DNA from: Perkinsus marinus ATCC 50983
Taxonomy: Eukaryota; Perkinsozoa; Perkinsida; Perkinsidae
Reading direction: 5' to 3'
Assembly (NCBI RefSeq): GCF_000006405.1
Contig: NW_003208911.1
Coordinates: forward strand, 14,608 to 78,607
DNA: 64,000 nucleotides
In this document: positions 58,668 to 64,000 of the stretch, piece by piece
Position numbering within the stretch: the first letter of the stretch is position 1
How the letters are laid out: each line of letters begins with the position of its first letter
Notes under the pieces: generated by a model
What the model was told of the DNA's origin: nothing
Database searches by the model: none
Seen by the model: the letters and a program-made list of their open reading frames with translations, nothing else
Program-made: the position numbers and the translations under genes

Positions 58668-59714
58668 AAGGGTCCGGTGCGAGAAGATATGGGGACGCTA
58701 GGTGAAAAATGAGAGCCACAAGCGTGCTTCTTTGAAGCCAAAACAGCACTGCCGTGATAGCAATTAACTTGTGATGTACATTTCAATCTTGGAGGCCTAT
58801 GGAGCAGTACTTCTCATATGGTGAAAGAGACGGACGAAGAGGAAAAGCAAATAAAGGCATTACTGCTGCTGGGGCGGTTCGGCCAGAAAGTCTGTCCGAA
58901 CCGCCAAGTAAGTGTACAGGCTTGGTGAGCTAGAGAAAAGGTGATATCAGGTATAATAGGTTACCAACGAGACTCACTAATTATATTGGTACATACTTAT
59001 CTCAAGAAAATGTTCGACACGTTTTGGATACTCACGAGAAATTAGCAATCGTGGAAATGGATGCCTCTCAAAACATCGCACGGCGTTCTGACAACGCAAC
59101 TTGACAAAATATCGAGCTAATATTTTCCAACACAAATATGCATCATCCGACGTTGGTAATCGTTGTATACAAACGGTAGAAGACAAAATCATACTGAAGT
59201 TAGCAATCCAACATTACACACACGTTTTACGAGAGTGCATGAAAAACGTGGTCCGTGGGAATCGAACCTGCGCAATCTCGCATGATGGGCGGGCGCTCTA
59301 CCAACTGAGCTGCACGAAACGGGCGGACACGACTTTCAGAGACAGCACAATTGCGTGAATCTTGCCGGGCTGCATCGCTCCGCTAGGTTTTTGTGACATG
59401 TATAAAAGATTTAAAATTGTCAGGCCTGGGATTCGAACTGCGGTCATTTAAATCGGCTCTTGTCGAAACTGTTGTGTTACATTCTCGCAGACTAGTGCGT
59501 GCTCAACCTGTGTCGGGCTGCTACGTATGCTATTTAAACCTCAACGCAATTGAATGGCTAGGTCGCGAAAAGACGCTTTCAAAATGCCTTTATACTCTAG
59601 CCGCAGGTAATGCCGGTTTGATTTTAGCGCGCGCCCGGGGCCCCCACCCCAGCGCGCGCAATTTTGTTAAGGCGATGGGTTGGGTTTCTTGGCGAAACCG
59701 GCGCGGGATCCACC
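58668..59714. repeat. 1.05-kb tRNA-derived repeat, unit 1
   Basis: The first of three near-identical units, running from aagggtccggtgcgag to ggatccacc. It contains an inverted repeat ggcggttcgg/ccgaaccgcc (58873-58882 and 58896-58905), a minus-strand tRNA-like block (59247-59319), a second T-loop-like block (59428-59438) and a GC-rich palindromic box (about 59626-59660). It is joined head to tail with unit 2. Confidence 0.92.
59247..59319 (-). repeat. tRNA-like block in repeat unit 1
   Basis: On the minus strand it reads gcagctcagttggtagagc (A-box and D-arm) and then ggttcgattccc (B-box), followed by a ttttt run. The D-arm is perfect, the anticodon arm nearly so, but the acceptor strands do not pair, so this is a tRNA-derived SINE-type head, not a working tRNA. 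Confidence 0.75.
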
Positions 59715-60768
59715 AAGGGTCCGGTGCGAGAAGGTATGAGGACGCTAGGTGAAAAATGAGAGCCACAAGCGTGCTTCTTCGAAGCCAAAACGGCACTGCC
59801 GTGATAGCAATTAACTTGTGATGCACATTTCAATCTTAGAGGCCTATGGAGCAGTACTTCTCATATGATGAAAGAAACGGACGAAGAGGAAAAGCAAATA
59901 AAGGCATTACTGCTGCTGGGGCGGTTCGGCCAGAAAATCTGTCCGAACCGCCAAGTAAGTGTACAGGCGTGGTGAGCTAGAGATAAAGTGATATCAGATA
60001 TAACAGGTTACCAACGAGACTTACTAAATATATTTTGTTACATACTTATCTCAAGAAAATGTTCGACACGTTTTGGATACACACGAGAAATTAGCAAACG
60101 TGGAAATGGATGCCTCTCAAAACATCGCACGGTGTTCTGACGCAACGTTTTTCTTGACAAAATATCGAGCCAATATTTTGCAACACAAGTATACACATCC
60201 GACGTTGTTAGTCGTTGTTTACAGATAATAGGAGATAAAATCACACTGAAGCTAGCAATCCAACATTACGACACGTTTTACGAAGATATATGAAAAATGC
60301 AAACCGTGGGAATCGAACCTGCGTAAATTCGCATAATGGGCGGGCGCTCTACCAACTGAGCTGCACGAATCGGGCGGAAACGGCTTTCAGAGACAGCACA
60401 ATTGCGTGAATCATGCCGAACTGCATCGCTCCGCTAGGTTTTTGTGACATGTATAAAAGATTTAAAATTGTCAGGCTTGGGATTCGAACTTGCGGTCATT
60501 TTAAATCGGCTCCTTGTCGAAACTGTTGTGTTACATTTGTGCAGACTAGTGCGTGCTCAACCTGTGTCGGGCTGCTACGTATGCTATTTAAACCTCAACG
60601 CAATTGAATGGCTAGGTCGCGAGAAGAGGCTTTCAAATTGCCTATATACTCTAGCCGCAGGTAAAGCCGGTTTGATTTTAGCGCGCGCCCGGGGCCCCCA
60701 CCCCAGCGCGCGCAATTTTGTTAAGGCGTTGGGTTGGGTTTCTTGGCGAAACCGGCGCGGGATCCACC
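59715..60768. repeat. 1.05-kb tRNA-derived repeat, unit 2
   Basis: Begins directly at the end of unit 1 (junction ggatccacc then aagggtccgg). Same internal order: inverted repeat, minus-strand tRNA-like block (60301-60369), second T-loop-like block, GC-rich box, ending ggatccacc. Confidence 0.92.
60301..60369 (-). repeat. tRNA-like block in repeat unit 2
   Basis: Same A-box and B-box as in unit 1, with differences in the anticodon region (attatgcg in place of atcatgcg). The acceptor stem does not pair. Confidence 0.7.
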
Positions 60769-62771
60769 TAGAAGCCGCGGGGGGGCCTTGCTTGACCTAT
60801 TAGATCCCGAAAATGTAGAAGAATTTCACTCTACGTGTAGAACGATAGGAAGCATGGACGTGAAATGAACATGAAGGAAGGATTTATAGTACAAGTCTAT
60901 TGAAGTGAGGCGATATCCGCCCATTATCGAACAGAGCGATTATTATCCGGTGACCAATCGTCACCGGGGCCTTCTGTAAACGAAAGTCAACCACGCATTA
61001 AGTTGCACTTTGAATGTCAAAGCGATGGCTCTCCCTTCGGGCGAGGCTATCGCCTCGACGAGCCATCACGCGGCCGTGTATACGACTCTGCTTCTCCGGT
61101 CCATATCACAATTCTTCAATCGCTTGTCATGACCTTAACGACGGGTATCTTCATGTTGTGAAGGAAAAAGAATCCATTTTACAGTGAATACCTCAAAGTC
61201 ACTGTCGAAAAGTATCCAATAATAAGAAAGAACTACAAGTGGGAGGAAGCTGAGCATGTAAGGAAAGAACAAGTGATTAAAAAACGCTAAATATGCAGTC
61301 TATCGTCGAAGATTGCAAGTGTGCAGATTCGAGCGGCACGCGGGAGTTTTTCCAGCCGGAAAAAGAGAGTACTCTCTTTCGAGCGCTTAACTGGGAGCGC
61401 GAGACTGTGGAAAATGGCGTACGCTTTCGAGACAAGAAAGGCAAGAGTGTAAGAGGAGGAGACGTGACGGGAGCATGGTTTTTTATTCTTTTTGAATGTT
61501 ACAGACCTTTTCTGAGCGTGATATTGCGGTGATAAACTCTTAGGGATAATCTTGAAATATATGTGCATTTTGAAAAAAAAGTTTAGGCTACTTTCAAAGA
61601 TGACTATTAGATATGCCGTGTTTGCAGTACGAAGGTGTCCCGGCGCCGGGACGTGGGAAGTTGAGCGCTCGCCCAAAAAGGGCCCCTCCCCCAAATGAGC
61701 TCGCTGGAGATCTTTGATTCCAATTGTGGATGGTTGCACCAAGAGACTGGGGGGTTACCTTTGCAAGCATTTTCGTCTCTTATTGCTGTCAAACGGGCGC
61801 TCCGAACAATGACTACCAGCCGCGAAGTAGGTAGATAGTGCAAAACATGTACTTATGTACGTGAGAGGAAATGCTAAAGCCAAGCATCTCTCCAGTACCA
61901 TGAAGCAGAAGCATTAACTGCGTCAGTCCAAGACGTTGACGCATCGTAGATGCGGTACACCCGCTAACGCCACTGAAAAGAGTGGATAAGGCAATAGGTT
62001 TTCGGAGAAGCGGTTCATCTAGTCTCCTCGCGGACCCTCTTGAACCGCACAATGTTATGGTGAGGATACTTCGCCAGACACTCCCACGAGATCAATCTGA
62101 GAAATCATATGTCAGATATAACGCATGTCTCCTTCGAAAAGGCTTTGAGGCATTATTTGTGAATAAACACGTCGTATTCTGAAAGCACACCTATTACAAG
62201 AGCTACTTAGGGTTTGCAGACTGCCACGTACAGCGCGCTTATCGGGCAAGAGGCACTGTGGAAGGTATAAAGCGAAGAATGACAAGATGACCAATCGTAA
62301 TATCCTACACGAGGAGACTGCATTGGCGGTAGACCGTCTCTTGTGACACTGTGTGTTGTGAGTGGGCGTGCGCTCTTCGATGACTAAGCGAGCAATTTCC
62401 ACTCGGCTCGGGCGATCCGGATTTCCACAGGAGACGTGATTTGCTCAGAACGAGACAGGAAAGAGGTAAGAGAGCAAGGCGAGAGACGGCTAAAAAACGA
62501 TGTTTTTAAGTTATTTCAGAGGCCTCAATGCGTACAGAAGAGTCTTTTGAGTAGATTTCCTCTTTCTGTTAATGTTGGAGAGTATTTGGAAAGTCTGAAC
62601 GAAATCTGTCGGTGGAGAGCGAAAATCGCGTAAGCAATGGGCAAACCGAAGCACGATAGGTTCCGGCCAGGGATGCCCGGAAGTTGGTTTTAGCGCTCGC
62701 CCAAAAGTGGTACCCTCCCCACACATTCGGCTCGCGGAAGACTCTTGTCTCCCGAAGTGGGTGGTTGCACC
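60769..62771. other. Spacer between repeat units, with a second related repeat
   Basis: No gene is supported. Two stretches (about 61640-61745 and 62660-62771) share gcgctcgcccaaaa, a C-rich run and the ending ggttgcaccaag. They resemble a shorter version of the GC-rich end of the 1.05-kb unit. Unit 3 starts exactly at the end of the second stretch. Confidence 0.5.
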
Positions 62772-63827
62772 AAGGGTCCGGTGCGAGAAGGTATGAGGAC
62801 GCTAGGTGAAAAATGAGAGCCACAAGCGTGCTTCTTCGAAGCCAAAACGGCACTGCCGTGATAGCAATTAACTTGTGATGCACATTTCAATCTTAGAGGC
62901 CTATGGAGCAGTACTTCTCATATGATGAAAGAAACGGACGAAGAGAAAAAGCAAATAAAGGCATTACTGCTGCTGGGGCGGTTCGGCCAGAAAATCTGTC
63001 CGAACCGCCAAGTAAGTGTACAGGCGTGGTGAGCTAGAGAAAAAGTGATATCAGGTATAATAGGTTACCAACGAGACTTACTAAATATATTTTGTTACAT
63101 ACTTATCTCAAGAAAATGTTCGACACGTTTTGGATACACACGAGAAATTAGCAATCGTGGAAATGGATGCCTCTCAAAACATCGCACGGTGTTCTGACGC
63201 AACGTTTTTCTTGACAAAACATCGAGCTAATATTTGCAACACAAATATACATCATCCGACGTTGTTATTCGTTGTTTACAGATAATAGGAGATAAAATCA
63301 CACTGAAGTTAGCAATCCAACATTACACACACGTTTTACGAAGATATATGAAAAACGCCAACCGTGGGAATCGAACCTGCGCACTCTCGCATGATGGGCG
63401 GGCGCTCTACCAACTGAGCTGCACGAATCGGGCGAAGACGACTTTCAGAGACAGCACAATTGCGTGAATCTTGCCGGACTGCATCGCTCCGCTAGGTTTT
63501 TGTGACATGAATAAAAGATTTAAAATTGTCAGGCCTGGGATTCGAACTTGCGGTCATTTTAAATCGGCTCCTTGTCGAAACTGTTGTGTTACATTCTCGC
63601 AGACTAGTGCGTGCTCAACCTGTGTCGGGCTGCTACGTATGCTATTTAAAACTCAACGCAATTGAACGGCTAGGTCGCGAGAAGACGGCTTCATTTTGCC
63701 TATATACTCTAGCCGCAGGTAAAGCCGGTTTGATTTTAGCGCGCGCCCGGGGCCCCCACCCCAGCGCGCGCAATTTTTGTTGAGGCGATGGGTTGGGTTT
63801 CTTGGCGAAACCGGCGCGGGATCCACC
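62772..63827. repeat. 1.05-kb tRNA-derived repeat, unit 3
   Basis: Third unit in the same orientation, about 2 kb after unit 2, with the same start (aagggtccggtgcgag), inverted repeat, tRNA-like block (63360-63428) and ending (ggatccacc). It looks closest to unit 2. Confidence 0.92.
63360..63428 (-). repeat. tRNA-like block in repeat unit 3
   Basis: Same A-box and B-box layout as units 1 and 2. Only the D-arm and part of the T- and anticodon arms can fold. Confidence 0.7.
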
Positions 63828-64000
63828 CAGCACTGGGCCCCGTTGGGCTCACTTTCTCAAAACACCACAAAATTATGGAACCGACGATTATGCGCGGATA
63901 CGCGCGTAATCGGAATTCTTCGCCCAATCTTAATCGTTCTAGCTGTCGACTGCTCAGCGGATTTGTGTCGCACTGCCTGTCTGGTTTAGGGTTAGAGGTT

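Noticed and set aside
59247-63428. Three functional tRNA genes
   Set aside because: A- and B-boxes are present but the acceptor stems do not pair and the T-stems are poor, and all three sit in a repeat family.
1-64000. A spliced-leader RNA gene
   Set aside because: I scanned by eye for a conserved leader ending in ttggctcaag and saw none.

Overview
The window looks like nuclear DNA of an alveolate protist, most probably Perkinsus or a close relative. This is an inference from the secreted subtilisin, the many very short GT-AG introns (mostly 45-65 nt), tight gene packing on both strands and a class II-like eIF4E. No species marker is present. There is one 100-N assembly gap (34506-34605). 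Most genes had to be rebuilt from short exons, because intron-bearing genes break into misleading open frames. Layout: 1-3430 is the 3' part of an LTR-type retroelement fossil. 3430-9100 is repeat-rich DNA around one intact intronless subtilisin gene (5550-6953). 9100-20640 is a dense gene block: ankyrin-repeat gene (-), V-ATPase subunit d (-), then PP2C-MYND phosphatase (+), ACMSD-like amidohydrolase (+), a poly-Gln protein with a possible DNA-binding domain (+) and a QSOX-type sulfhydryl oxidase (+). 20640-26800 holds short TIR repeats and a kinesin-motor gene with a degenerate P-loop. 26800-37780 holds a DEDDy 3'-5' exonuclease (+), an eIF4E-like gene with long extensions (-) and the SSU-processome WD40 protein WDR3/UTP12 (+). 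37780-41090 is gene-poor with a second retroelement fossil. 41090-57720 holds a papain-family protease (-), FCP1 CTD phosphatase (+), a helical-repeat protein ending in a cytidine-deaminase-like domain (-), pantothenate kinase (-), DBP10/DDX54 helicase (-) and an unassigned gene (-). 58670-63830 carries three copies of a 1.05-kb tRNA-derived repeat. There is no operon. Housekeeping genes for ribosome biogenesis (WDR3, DDX54), translation (eIF4E), transcription (FCP1), CoA synthesis (PanK), vesicle acidification (V-ATPase) and disulfide formation (QSOX) sit side by side. The observations most worth pursuing are: two 51-53-nt introns in unrelated genes that consist largely of a tRNA T-arm plus a T-run, with other tRNA-like introns nearby (candidate tRNA-derived introners); the helical-repeat/deaminase fusion, a candidate organellar RNA-modifying factor of non-PPR type; a 53-bp minisatellite at two loci; a 180-bp MITE family; and a GC-box motif shared by the upstream regions of two ribosome-biogenesis genes.
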